Assembly: GCA_016934955.1 (NCBI GenBank)
Contig: JAFGRY010000028.1
Location: forward strand, 1 to 64,000
Length of the DNA stretch: 64,000 nucleotides
Source: a bacterium
Lineage (GTDB): Bacteria > Zhuqueibacterota > QNDG01 > JAGLOF01
Reading direction: 5' to 3'
Below the pieces are notes generated by a model. It did no database searches. It was given only the letters and a program-made list of their open reading frames with translations, and was not told the DNA's origin. Position numbers and translations under genes: made by a program. This document shows positions 54,077 to 62,217 of the stretch, piece by piece; position 1 is the first letter of the stretch; each line of letters opens with the position of its first letter.

Positions 54077-54162
54077 AACCATCCTGTCGCTCTCATCGCT
54101 CTATTGCTCTTTTCGTTCCTTTCGCGCTTTTCGTTGGCCTATTGGGGGGGGTCATGTTTTCA

Positions 54163-54180
54163 GGCGCACAGCCGTGCGCC
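54163..54180. repeat. GGCGCAC/GTGCGCC palindrome
   Basis: Seven-base arms around AGCC, flanked by GCTACA. This is the common 'GTAGGGGCGCAC...GTGCGCC' type of environmental intergenic palindrome. Confidence 0.75.
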
Positions 54181-54353
54181 GCTACAATTTCCTTTTAATT
54201 CCTCCCGTACTTTCGTATATTTCACCGCACCGACCAGTATCCGGAACCCGTACATGACCGCGACACGTTCACACTGCGCAGGTGTTAAACTGCTCAAACT
54301 GATCACGGGAATCACCATGCTTCCCTGTCTTTCACTTGCCCTGAAAAAAAACG

Positions 54354-56798
54354 ATGCCTGAAACATCCGGAAGAGAGTGGGCGGATGTGGTCTTTACCCA
54401 GCCGCCGGCGGGTAAATTCACGTACGCGGTCCCGGAAAGCTTCAGGGAGACCGTTCAGCCCGGTCACCGGGTCATGGTACGGCTGGGAAACCGAAAGATG
54501 GCCGGGTTCCTGGTCGAATTTGTGCCCGAGCCGGATCTTGAGAATGTGAGGGAGATCGAGGATGTTCTCGACCCGGAGCCGCTGCTCTCGCCCGAGCTGC
54601 TGGATCTGACCCGCTGGATTGCATCCTACTACATGTCGACCTGGGGAGAGGCGGTACGGGCGGCACTGCCCCCCGGGGTCATGCGCCATGCCCGCCTCAT
54701 GATCGAACCGCTTCCCGAATCTTCCCCTGCCGTCGAACTGGACGATACCGCGAGACGGATCCTTGCCTGCATACAGGAGCGGGGCGCTGTCTCGTTTCAG
54801 GCTCTGACCAGATCAGCGCCGCTCCCCGTTTCCCGGTTTCTCATCGCGACGCTGGAAAAAGCCGGACTGGTGCGCGTCAGCCATATTCTCGAGGAGCAGC
54901 AGGCCTCGGTGATGACCGAGAAGTGGATCGCCCTCGACGATTCGCTCAGCAAGGCGGAGCAGCGGGAACTGGTGAAAAACGCCCCAAGACAGGCGGCTGT
55001 CCTGGAGAGAGTGCGAAAAGCCGGAGAAGACCTGCGCCGCAGTGAACTGGAGGTTCCGCTGGCCCTGCTGCGGCAGCTGGAAAGCAAGGGACTCATCAAC
55101 ATCTATGAACAGGAGGTCGACCGCACACCCTACCGTGACCATGACGTGCCCGAGGCTGCACCGCTCACCCTCAGTGAAGATCAGCAGCGGGTTTTCGGCA
55201 CCATCAGCGCCGGGCTGCAGAGTGGCCGATTCGGCGTCTATCTCATCCACGGCGTCACCGCCAGCGGCAAGACCCAGGTCTACATCGAGGCGGTCAGGGA
55301 AACGCTGAAACAGGGCAGGACCGCCCTAATTCTCATTCCGGAGATATCGCTCACCCCCCAGGCCGTGCAGCGCTACCGTTCCGCGTTCGGAGACCAGGTT
55401 GCCATTCTCCACAGCCGCATGTCCATGGGAGAACGGTTCGATTCCTGGCGCATGATCAAGGAGGGGCAGTACCGGATAGCCCTCGGTCCCCGCTCGGCGG
55501 TGTTCGCACCCCTGCCCGACCTGGGACTGATCGTCATCGACGAGGAACATGACGGGTCCTATAAACAGTCCGATCCCGCTCCCCGCTATCACGCCCGCGA
55601 TACCGCGGTCATGCGCGCCCATCTCAATAACGCTACCGTGATTCTCGGATCGGCCACACCCAGTCTCGAATCGTACCATAACGCCGTAAGCGGCAAATAC
55701 ACGCTCTGCGAGCTGCAGCGCCGCATCGACGAAACGGAAATGCCCCTGGTGACCCTGGTCGATCTCAACGAAGAGGAGGAGATACCCTCCGGGCGCGTGC
55801 TCTCGGAAATCCTCATTCAGCGGATCGGCGAACGGCTCGATCAGGGCGAACAGGTTATGCTGCTGCAGAACCGTCGCGGCTACTCGACACTGCTGCAGTG
55901 CCGGGAGTGCGGCGCCGTGGCCAAATGCCGCGACTGTGATATCAGCCTCACCTTTCACCAGTATGACAATGTGCTGAAATGTCACTACTGCGGTTACCGG
56001 CAGCGGGCGGACGGCCGCTGCCGCGAGTGCGGAGGGGAAACGATCAAATTTCAGGGTGCGGGCACCCAGCGGGTGCAGGAGGCGCTGAACACAATCTTCC
56101 CGGACGCCAGGATCCTGCGCATGGACCAGGACTCCACCGGCAGAAAAGGCGCCCATGACCGGATTATCCGCGCCTTTGAAGCGGGCAAGGCCGACATTCT
56201 TCTGGGCACCCAGATGATCGCCAAGGGACACGATTTTTCCGCGGTCAATCTCGTCGGCATCATTTCTGCGGACACCGGTATTCACTTTCCCGATTTCAGA
56301 GCCGGAGAACGAACGTTCCAGCTGCTCACCCAGACAGCGGGAAGAGCCGGACGCAGGGACCGCCGGGGAGAGGTGGTTATCCAGACCCGGGTGATCGACC
56401 ATCCGGTCATCACGCTTGCCAGGACCCACGATTTCATCGCCTTCTACAAGCGGGAAATGGCGCAGCGGCGGGAGCTGGTTTACCCTCCCTGGGGACGAAT
56501 GGCCCTGATCCGGCTCAAGGGCGGTAATGAAGCCGCGGTGCAGAAGGCGGCTGCGACGCTTCGGGAACGTTTGCCCGGTGCTCCGGGGATGACGATTCTC
56601 GGACCCGTTCCCTGTCCCATCGCCCGCATCAAACAGCTGTTCCGCTACCAGATCATTCTCAGAATCGCCAGGGAAGCCGACCCTGCCGGAAATCTGCTGC
56701 GCAAGGTCATCAGCAGAGGTATGGCGGATGTCCGGGTGCGCTCTTTGCCGCCGGGAGTGAGGATCGCGGTGGATATCGACCCGACCGACACGCTCTGA
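54354..56798 (+). CDS. priA: Primosomal helicase PriA
   Basis: 814 residues. N-terminal 3'-DNA-binding domain (FTYAVPESFRETVQPGHRVMV), Walker A GVTASGKT (near 300), DEEH box VIDEEHDGSYKQ, the zinc region with eight Cys (CRECG...CRDCD...CHYCG...CRECG), and the helicase segment GTQMIAKGHDFSAVNLVGI. Restarts stalled replication forks. Ribosome site weak. Confidence 0.96.
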   Translation: MPETSGREWADVVFTQPPAGKFTYAVPESFRETVQPGHRVMVRLGNRKMAGFLVEFVPEPDLENVREIEDVLDPEPLLSPELLDLTRWIASYYMSTWGEAVRAALPPGVMRHARLMIEPLPESSPAVELDDTARRILACIQERGAVSFQALTRSAPLPVSRFLIATLEKAGLVRVSHILEEQQASVMTEKWIALDDSLSKAEQRELVKNAPRQAAVLERVRKAGEDLRRSELEVPLALLRQLESKGLINIYEQEVDRTPYRDHDVPEAAPLTLSEDQQRVFGTISAGLQSGRFGVYLIHGVTASGKTQVYIEAVRETLKQGRTALILIPEISLTPQAVQRYRSAFGDQVAILHSRMSMGERFDSWRMIKEGQYRIALGPRSAVFAPLPDLGLIVIDEEHDGSYKQSDPAPRYHARDTAVMRAHLNNATVILGSATPSLESYHNAVSGKYTLCELQRRIDETEMPLVTLVDLNEEEEIPSGRVLSEILIQRIGERLDQGEQVMLLQNRRGYSTLLQCRECGAVAKCRDCDISLTFHQYDNVLKCHYCGYRQRADGRCRECGGETIKFQGAGTQRVQEALNTIFPDARILRMDQDSTGRKGAHDRIIRAFEAGKADILLGTQMIAKGHDFSAVNLVGIISADTGIHFPDFRAGERTFQLLTQTAGRAGRRDRRGEVVIQTRVIDHPVITLARTHDFIAFYKREMAQRRELVYPPWGRMALIRLKGGNEAAVQKAAATLRERLPGAPGMTILGPVPCPIARIKQLFRYQIILRIAREADPAGNLLRKVISRGMADVRVRSLPPGVRIAVDIDPTDTL

Positions 56799-56869
56799 CC
56801 GGGCGGTTCGGAAACAGCCGGTGACGCCGGTTATCGGCCAGCCCGATTACTATCTGCAGCATGAACCGT

Positions 56870-56900
56870 GCGTTTTGCAGCCGTAAGTCCTGCAAAATGC
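56870..56900. other. Inverted repeat between priA and roadblock operon
   Basis: GCGTTTTGCAG and CTGCAAAATGC, eleven-base arms with one G:T pair and a 9-base loop. It may terminate priA transcripts or be a protein site. Confidence 0.5.
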
Positions 56901-57067
56901 ATGATAATTAACGATTTTACGCCTGGTGGTGCTCATGGCGCATTTTTTGCAAAAACGTCATATGTTCCGTCTGTCTGGTCGGGTACCAACCATACACCGC
57001 CGGCGGGCAGGCGCCGGAACAGAAATGTACCCCTGTTGATCCTGAACCAGTAAGGAAATCAGTCATT

Positions 57068-57586
57068 ATGCATTCAAGCGAATACCAGCGTGACACGGTC
57101 GAACCGATTCTTTCCAGGGAGCAGTTCGTAAGCATTTCAGACACACTCGCGGCCCTTGCCGGAAAACTGCGGATAGAAGCGATGCTGCTGGTCAACAGCA
57201 GCGGGCGCATCATCGCAAGTAATATCAAGACCGGCTGGCGGGGCGACATGACCCTCCTCGCCACCCTGGCCGCCTCCAGTTTCTCGGCGGCCAATGAAAT
57301 GGGTCGTGTGCTCGGTGAACGGGAGCATTTTAAAATGATTCTGCATGAGGGGGCCAACCGGAATATTTTCGTTTCCACGGTGAATTCCCACTACTTTCTG
57401 ATCGTTGTCTTCGAAAAGGGGGTCGCCCTGGGCATGGTGAGACTGCTGACCAAGAAAACGATTCAGGAACTCGTCCCCATACTCAAGCTGAAAACAGGAG
57501 AAAAATATCCTGAAAACATTTTCGACGGAAGATTCACCTCACAGCTCGATGACGAGCTGGACCGCTCCCTCACGGAATTTTCATGA
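57068..57586 (+). CDS. Roadblock/LC7-like (MglB-type) protein
   Basis: 172 residues. A roadblock fold is suggested by AMLLVNSSGRIIASN, LAASSFSAANEMGRVL, FKMILHEGANRNIFVSTV and YFLIVVFEKGVALGMVRLL, the strand-helix order of MglB. Directly upstream of an MglA-like GTPase, for which MglB acts as GTPase-activating partner. Longer than MglB at both ends. Confidence 0.82.
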   Translation: MHSSEYQRDTVEPILSREQFVSISDTLAALAGKLRIEAMLLVNSSGRIIASNIKTGWRGDMTLLATLAASSFSAANEMGRVLGEREHFKMILHEGANRNIFVSTVNSHYFLIVVFEKGVALGMVRLLTKKTIQELVPILKLKTGEKYPENIFDGRFTSQLDDELDRSLTEFS

Positions 57587-57611
57587 TTGACGTTGTTATA
57601 AGGATCTGATC

Positions 57612-58220
57612 ATGTTTATCAATTGGATGCTGCAGGAAATTCACCTGAAACTTGTCTATTACGGTCCCGGTCTCAGCGGCAAGACCGAGAATATGAACTA
57701 CATATATTCCCACATCGACCCCGCGCTGAAAGGTGATCTCATCAGTCTCAAGACAAAAGAGGATCGCACCATCTTCTTCGATTTTCTTCAGCTGGAGGTG
57801 GGGGCAATTGACGGCAAGAAACCGAAATTCAATCTCTACACGGTCCCCGGGCAGGTCAATTACAGCCTCTCCCGTAAAATCGTTCTCAATGGCGTCGACG
57901 GCATCATATTCGTTGCCGATTCCCAGAAAGAGATGATGAACGCAAATCTCGATACGCTCCTCGACCTCGAAAAGCATCTCATCGCCGACGGCAAGACCCT
58001 CGAAGACTTTCCCTGGGTGCTGCAGTACAACAAGCGGGATCTGCCGAACATCGTCAGCATCGACGAGATGAATGAAAAACTCAATCTCTTCGGCGTCCCT
58101 CATTTCCCGGCCAGCGCCGTCACCGGCCAGGGGGTCTTCCCCGCCCTGAAGGAATTGATCAAACAGGTCGTGATCAAGACAAAACAGCAGATGACGGTGC
58201 AGCAGGAGAAGCGGGCCTGA
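57612..58220 (+). CDS. mglA: MglA-like small Ras-family GTPase
   Basis: 202 residues. P-loop YGPGLSGKTEN (17-27), switch region SLKTKEDRTIFFDFL, VPGQVNYSLSRKIVLNGVDGIIFVADSQ (G3 replaced by VPGQ) and base motif YNKRDLP. These features match MglA, the polarity GTPase of Myxococcus and relatives. It overlaps the next gene by one base. Confidence 0.94.
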   Translation: MFINWMLQEIHLKLVYYGPGLSGKTENMNYIYSHIDPALKGDLISLKTKEDRTIFFDFLQLEVGAIDGKKPKFNLYTVPGQVNYSLSRKIVLNGVDGIIFVADSQKEMMNANLDTLLDLEKHLIADGKTLEDFPWVLQYNKRDLPNIVSIDEMNEKLNLFGVPHFPASAVTGQGVFPALKELIKQVVIKTKQQMTVQQEKRA

Positions 58221-58600
58221 TGACTGCGTCACCCCATCTACCGGTACAGGCCGCCATAGAACGGTCCATGCGCGAATTCGGCATCAGGGAGCGACGATGG
58301 GAGAGTATCGTCCTCTTCTCGACGGACGGTCTCGTCATGGCCTCGAGCGGTGAATCGGCACCGTACCCCCCGGACACGCTTCTGGAGTTCTCGATCTCGC
58401 TGCTTGAAACGGTCAGGCTCCTCGACACGAAAAGACCCTTCGATGAGATAATCATCTCGGCCGCCGGCAACAGGCGGCTGGTATTCAGATACTTCGAGGC
58501 CTGGGGCGAGCCCATGATTCTGGCCGCTGTCGTGACCGGAAGAAAGGGTTTCAAACGTGCCCTGACCAGACTGGTCAAGCATATCGCCAGCATCGATTGA
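58220..58600 (+). CDS. Second small roadblock-like protein
   Basis: 126 residues. WESIVLFSTDGLVMASSGES, EFSISLLETVRLL, FDEIIISAAGNRRLVFRYF and EPMILAAVVTG follow the roadblock pattern. Shares a start/stop overlap with mglA. Third gene of the unit; likely a second regulator or scaffold of the GTPase. Confidence 0.72.
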   Translation: MTASPHLPVQAAIERSMREFGIRERRWESIVLFSTDGLVMASSGESAPYPPDTLLEFSISLLETVRLLDTKRPFDEIIISAAGNRRLVFRYFEAWGEPMILAAVVTGRKGFKRALTRLVKHIASID

Positions 58601-58628
58601 AGGGTGCTGCCGTATCCCCCCCGCACCT

Positions 58629-59930
58629 ATGACTGCCTCAGGCCACAAGAAAATCACCGGCGCCTGGTGCATGTATGACTGGGCCGACTCGGCCTTTGCC
58701 ACGTCACTGATGGCCGCGGTACTGCCGATCTATTTCCGAAACATTGCCTGTGTCACCGAAACAGGGGCCACCAATCCCCTGGCCTCATCGCTCTGGGGGT
58801 ACACGGCCGCGGCAGCGATGACCGTGATCGCCGTTCTCTCGCTTGTGCTCGGCACCGCCGCCGACTACGGGTCCTCCCGCAAACGATTCCTTACCCTGTT
58901 CATCAGTATAGGCACCGTCGCCACTGCAGCCCTCAGCCTCACGGGCGGCGGCGACTGGGTAGCGGTCTCCCTTATCTTCATTATCGCCAACACCGGCTAT
59001 GCCTGCGGCGAACTGTTTTACAACTCGCTGCTGCCCCACATAGCCGCTCCCGGACAGATGGACAGGATATCGAGCCGCGGATATGCCTGGGGATATATCG
59101 GCGGAGGCATTCTTCTGGCGGTGAACATCTGGATGATCTACGCTCTGCCGCAGACGGTTCTCTTTCCGGGGGGTGACCCTCTGCCCCTGCTTGCCATGCG
59201 GCTCACGTTTCTCAGCGTGGCCGTCTGGTGGTTTCTTTTTTCTCTGCCGGTGCAGCTGCTGGTTCCCGAACCGCCGGGTCCGAAGCGGACCATCACCTGG
59301 CGCAAACTGGTGCCCCTTGCCTTCCGCCGGCTGAAACGAACGTTCAGCGAGATCCGCGTCTACCGCCAGCTGTTTCTCTTCCTGGTGGCCTTCTGGTTCT
59401 ATAACGACGGAATCGGAACGATTATCAAAATGGCGACCATATTCGGAGATGAAATCGGCATTTCCACCCTGGATCTGATCGGAGCCCTGGCCCTGACCCA
59501 GGTCATCGGTATTCCCTGCTCCCTGGCTTTCGGGAGGCTCGCCGGCCGCTTCACCACCAAATCCGTCATTCTCTCCGGATTGTTCGTCTATCTGCTCATC
59601 AGCATCTGCGCCGTGTTTATGCAGCGGGCACTTCACTTCTGGCTGCTGGCCGGTACGGTCGGCCTCGTTCAGGGCGGGACCCAGGCGCTCAGCCGTTCCC
59701 TGTTCGCCTCAATGGTTCCCGCCGCAAAATCGGCGGAGTTCTTCAGTTTCTACAACATCAGCGGCAAATTCGCCGGCATCGCCGGCCCCCTGCTCTTCGG
59801 TATTGCCGCCCACATCTCCGGATCGAGCAGAATGGGAATCGTCTCCCTGGTGATCTTTTTCATCATCGGAGGCGTCCTGCTCCTGCGCGTGGATGTGGAG
59901 GAGGGCCGGGCCGCCGCCGCGCCGTCCTGA
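58629..59930 (+). CDS. UMF1/Atg22-type MFS transporter
   Basis: 433 residues and about 12 spans. WCMYDWADSAFATSLMAAVLP is the diagnostic UMF1 start, and SRGYAWGYIGGGILLAVN and QALSRSLFASMVP follow in order. Atg22 of yeast exports amino acids from the vacuole; the bacterial substrate is unknown. Confidence 0.92.
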   Translation: MTASGHKKITGAWCMYDWADSAFATSLMAAVLPIYFRNIACVTETGATNPLASSLWGYTAAAAMTVIAVLSLVLGTAADYGSSRKRFLTLFISIGTVATAALSLTGGGDWVAVSLIFIIANTGYACGELFYNSLLPHIAAPGQMDRISSRGYAWGYIGGGILLAVNIWMIYALPQTVLFPGGDPLPLLAMRLTFLSVAVWWFLFSLPVQLLVPEPPGPKRTITWRKLVPLAFRRLKRTFSEIRVYRQLFLFLVAFWFYNDGIGTIIKMATIFGDEIGISTLDLIGALALTQVIGIPCSLAFGRLAGRFTTKSVILSGLFVYLLISICAVFMQRALHFWLLAGTVGLVQGGTQALSRSLFASMVPAAKSAEFFSFYNISGKFAGIAGPLLFGIAAHISGSSRMGIVSLVIFFIIGGVLLLRVDVEEGRAAAAPS

Positions 59931-60005
59931 TGTCCCCCGCCCGGTCGCCGCCAGACAACAATCCTGTTGTTTTTCCCCGGGAAAACCCGTACCTTTTTCA
60001 CTGTT

Positions 60006-60965
60006 ATGCCGAAACCGACCACCATCAGCATTCTCGACTGCACCCTCAGGGATGGAGGCCTCGCCGGAGGATCGCTCTTTACCCGGGAGGCCGCCGGGTG
60101 CCTGTATCGGGCCGTATGCGACGCCGGGCTGGAATACATCGAAATCGGCTATCGCAACTGTGACGGCGGGCCTGCCAAAGACGGCCGTTCCTGGCTGCAA
60201 TGCTGCACTGAAGACGATCTCGCGGCAATCACCGGGAACCGGTCCCCGGGCGGGACAAAAATCGCGGTCATGCAGGACGCCCATAAAACCGCACCGGGCA
60301 GGCTGTCGCCCGCGGACCGGTCGGCCGTGGATCTTGTCAGGATTGCCGCCTATTGCGAAGATATCGACGCCGGTGTCCGTCTTGTCAACAGCGCCGCGGC
60401 CGCCGGCTATGAAACCAGCATCAATCTCATGGCAGTGTCCCGGGAAACCCCTGAATCGCTGGACCGGGCCCTGCAAATCGTCTGCCGGGAAACGGATGTC
60501 GATATACTCTACCTCGTTGACAGCTACGGCGCCCTGCTTCCCGGGGATCTGAAACCGCTTGCCGCCGTCTTTTCCGCCTATACGGAAAACCGGCGGTTCG
60601 GCATGCATTTTCACAACAGCAGACAGACGGCATTCGCCAACACGATCGCCGGCATCGGCCTGGGCGCCGACATTGTCGACACCACGCTGCTCGGCATCGG
60701 CAGAGGAGCCGGCAACTGTCCGACGGAACTGCTGGTCGACTGCCTTGCCTCTCCCCGATATCGTCTTGAACCGCTGCTCACAGCCGCGGATACATGTATT
60801 CACCCCCTGAGAGAGATACTGCACTGGGGCTATCAGATTCCCTATATGCTGGCGGCCGGCCGGAACCTCCACCCCGGTGAGGCCATTCGCTGCCTGCAGC
60901 AAGGCTGCCGCGACACCGGGGCCTTTTACCGTTCGCTCGATACCACCGACAGGACCAGATCGTGA
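60006..60965 (+). CDS. HMGL-like (DRE-TIM) aldolase/lyase family protein
   Basis: 319 residues from the ATG at 60006 (weak ribosome site; an upstream in-frame TTG is possible). ILDCTLRDGGLAGG is the DRE-TIM opening, LVDSYGALLPGDL the metal/substrate strand, and FGMHFHNSRQTAFANTIAGI the HxH metal site. Related to 4-hydroxy-2-oxovalerate aldolase. The substrate cannot be read. Confidence 0.85.
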   Translation: MPKPTTISILDCTLRDGGLAGGSLFTREAAGCLYRAVCDAGLEYIEIGYRNCDGGPAKDGRSWLQCCTEDDLAAITGNRSPGGTKIAVMQDAHKTAPGRLSPADRSAVDLVRIAAYCEDIDAGVRLVNSAAAAGYETSINLMAVSRETPESLDRALQIVCRETDVDILYLVDSYGALLPGDLKPLAAVFSAYTENRRFGMHFHNSRQTAFANTIAGIGLGADIVDTTLLGIGRGAGNCPTELLVDCLASPRYRLEPLLTAADTCIHPLREILHWGYQIPYMLAAGRNLHPGEAIRCLQQGCRDTGAFYRSLDTTDRTRS

Positions 60966-62146
60966 AATCTTCGACTACAGCACAGACTCCCCGCTCATTC
61001 CAGACCGGCAACGTCATCACCACCGGCACCGTCCATGCGGTGCACGATACCTACACCGCGTTTCTCCCGGCGCTGCTCCCCGTATTTATTTCAAACCTCG
61101 GGCTGAGCAGGGCCGAGGCCGGAATGCTCACGGTTTTCACCCAGGCGCCTTCGCTCACCCAGCCGCTGATCGGCCACCTCTCCGACCGGGTGAATCTCAA
61201 TTACTGGGTCATGCTCGCCCCCGCCCTGTCGGCAATACTCATGAGCATGCTCGGCATTATCAGCGGCTACTTCTGGCTGGCCGTCCTCCTCACTCTGGCG
61301 GGATTCAGCTCGGCGATGCTGCACGCCATCGGTCCGGTGATCACCGGCCGCTTCGCCGGACGGAATCTGGGCAGGGGCATGAGCGTCTGGATGCTGGGCG
61401 GGGAACTGGGACGGACCCTCGGCCCCATCGTCATCGTGACCGCGCTTGCCCATATGACCATCAGGTCTCTGCCCTGGCTCTCTATCGCGGGCATCGTCGC
61501 AAGCGTACTCCTCTTTCTCCGGTTCAAGGATCTGCCCGGGCCGTCGGCATCTTCAGCCGAATCGGTTCACTGGCGAACCGCCATCGCAAAAATGGGATAT
61601 TTCATGATTCCCCTGGTGGGCATCATTACCGTCAGGGCCTTTCTTATTTCCGGCCTCACCACCTATCTGCCCACCTTTCTCACCGATGAAGGGGAAAGCC
61701 TCTGGTTCGCCGGCGCCTCCCTGACCATTCTTCAGGCAGCCGGAGCCGCGGGAGCCTATATCTGCGGAAGCCTCAGCGATTCACTCGGACGCAGAAAAGT
61801 GCTGTTCATCCTCATGGCCACCGCCCCTGTCTTCACCTTCCTTTTTCTCAACACCGGCGGCTGGGTACGGCTGCCGCTGCTCCTCGGACTCGGATTTACG
61901 GTGATCTCCACCACGCCGGTCGTCATGGCGATCGTTCAGGAAAACTTTCCCGACAACCGGGCCCTGGCAAACGGCGTCTACATGAGTCTCAGCTTCGCTA
62001 TCCGTTCAGCGGCGATACTGATCGTGGGCCTCATCGGCGACCGGTACGGTCTCGGCAGGGCAATCGGCATCAGCGGAGTCATAATGGCCGCAGGCATCCT
62101 CTTCATCCTCATCCTGCCGAAAACCGTAAGGGACGAACGTGACTGA
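60962..62146 (+). CDS. Fosmidomycin-resistance-like MFS transporter
   Basis: 394 residues, 12 spans. The N-terminal H-A-x-H-D-T (HAVHDTYTAFLPALLPVF) and GHLSDRVNLNYW are typical of the Fsr family. GTG start overlaps the stop of the HMGL gene, implying a linked function such as export of its product. Confidence 0.9.
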   Translation: MKSSTTAQTPRSFQTGNVITTGTVHAVHDTYTAFLPALLPVFISNLGLSRAEAGMLTVFTQAPSLTQPLIGHLSDRVNLNYWVMLAPALSAILMSMLGIISGYFWLAVLLTLAGFSSAMLHAIGPVITGRFAGRNLGRGMSVWMLGGELGRTLGPIVIVTALAHMTIRSLPWLSIAGIVASVLLFLRFKDLPGPSASSAESVHWRTAIAKMGYFMIPLVGIITVRAFLISGLTTYLPTFLTDEGESLWFAGASLTILQAAGAAGAYICGSLSDSLGRRKVLFILMATAPVFTFLFLNTGGWVRLPLLLGLGFTVISTTPVVMAIVQENFPDNRALANGVYMSLSFAIRSAAILIVGLIGDRYGLGRAIGISGVIMAAGILFILILPKTVRDERD

Positions 62147-62217
62147 GCCGTATTACTGGTGAACGGGACGGACACACAGTACCGCACATGCGCACACCAT
62201 TCCCGGAGGACGTTTCC

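Larger units (their letters stand above)
53890..54150. repeat. Inverted arm pair 5
   Basis: Left arm 53890-53949 (outer CCCCTCCGCCCCGCCCCAAG, then TTTCCAACGAAAATGACG, AAAGAAACGAAAA). Right arm 54110-54150 (TTTTCGTTCCTTTCGCGC, then TTTTCGTTGGCCTATTGGGG). Confidence 0.8.
53869..54353. other. Gene-free interval packed with repeats
   Basis: Between the YchF-like gene and priA. It holds arm pair 5, a TGGAYAT heptamer array, a duplicated 16-mer and a GGCGCAC palindrome. No gene is seen. Confidence 0.7.
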
